This document shows positions 63,757 through 64,000 of a DNA stretch of 64,000 nucleotides, one piece after another. The notes beneath the pieces were generated by a model. That model did not search any database, had not been told where the DNA came from, and worked only from the letters and a program-made list of their open reading frames with translations. The stretch lies in NCBI RefSeq assembly GCF_030296055.1, contig NZ_AP027370.1, forward strand, positions 310,001 to 374,000. Direction: 5' to 3'. The stretch's first letter is position 1. The number at the start of each line of letters is the position of its first letter. This DNA comes from Hydrogenimonas cancrithermarum (GTDB taxonomy: Bacteria; Campylobacterota; Campylobacteria; Campylobacterales; Hydrogenimonadaceae). The translations under genes were made by a program, and so were the position numbers.

Positions 63757-64000
63757 CGAAGCAAGACATCTGCTCAGCCGTACATCGTTCGGCATCCGTC
63801 CAGAAGATCTGACAACGATGCAAACTTTTTCATACGAAGAGGGGGTGGAAAGTCTACTCGACAAACATTATGATGCAACAGCGGTCGAAGCTCCGCAATG
63901 GATTGGTGAACCACTTTTAAAAAGACGCATCAAAGATCTTTCCCCGACAGAGCGTGCCGCACTCAGACAAAAACAGAGGAAGAAAGGCATCGAACTCAAA
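63746..64000 (+). CDS. DUF1800-family protein, 5' part
   Basis: The first 85 codons of a protein whose start (GTG 63746, MRFDEARHLLSRTSFGIRPEDL) matches the DUF1800 family, large proteins often paired with DUF1501 sulfatase-like proteins. It overlaps the Spy-like gene by 11 bases and continues beyond the window. Function is not established; the place in a sigma/anti-sigma operon suggests it is induced by envelope stress or metals. Confidence 0.8.
   Translation, partial: MRFDEARHLLSRTSFGIRPEDLTTMQTFSYEEGVESLLDKHYDATAVEAPQWIGEPLLKRRIKDLSPTERAALRQKQRKKGIELK

Overview
The window looks like chromosomal DNA from a member of the Campylobacterota (the former Epsilonproteobacteria), probably a free-living, non-host lineage. 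The main evidence is gene order. The block rsmD, flgI, rod-binding flgJ-like, flgM, flgN-like, flgK matches the order known from Campylobacter jejuni. So do era, hslU, hslV, rplI near argG, and cbpA next to hspR. The carboxynorspermidine dehydrogenase/decarboxylase pair, a XerH-type single recombinase and the HslV N-terminus (Met-Phe-Glu-Ala before the catalytic Thr) point the same way. The genus cannot be fixed from this sequence alone.

Layout. At 1-3944 (minus) lies a type IV pilus/MSHA/competence-type assembly operon: a PilM-PilN-like fusion, PilO-like, PilP/MshK-like and a secretin cut by the window edge. At 4065-7268 (minus) are era, hslUV and rplI. At 7361-12308 come an M3 peptidase, nhaA and argG. 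Flagellar genes occupy 12366-18490, with fliS and flaG on minus and the rsmD-flgI-flgM-flgK operon on plus; flgH stands alone at 24657. The stretch 18494-31678 is mixed: an orphan ABC permease, kdsB, a plus-strand operon ending in trpC, a FIST-PAS sensor with a methyltransferase, the polyamine pair and hemH.

At 31869-39245 is a plus-strand envelope-glycan cluster: two ArnT-like glycosyltransferases, Ugd, a polyprenyl-phosphate glycosyltransferase and a flippase-like membrane protein. It ends with a protein of unknown role that I read as a degenerate FtsZ/tubulin-like protein without GTPase motifs. At 41-46 kb are rnz, xerH with an adjacent dif-like site (suggesting the replication terminus), a TetR regulator and a LapD-like c-di-GMP receptor with degenerate GGDEF and EAL motifs. 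At 46-57 kb are murA, hspR-cbpA, purH, purL, cspA, a degenerate GGDEF protein and glmS. At 57292-61906 is the conserved rpmH-rnpA-yidD-yidC-jag-mnmE operon, in which rnpA seems to start at ATT. The window closes with an ECF sigma/anti-sigma/Spy-like/DUF1800 operon that runs off the edge.

Regulatory signals that can be read: a sigma-54 promoter (GG-N10-GC) before flgH, sigma-28-type promoters before flaG and flgM, an inverted repeat over the -35 of cbpA-hspR, a long cspA leader, and several hairpins. All positions, starts and family calls come from reading the sequence; no database search was run.
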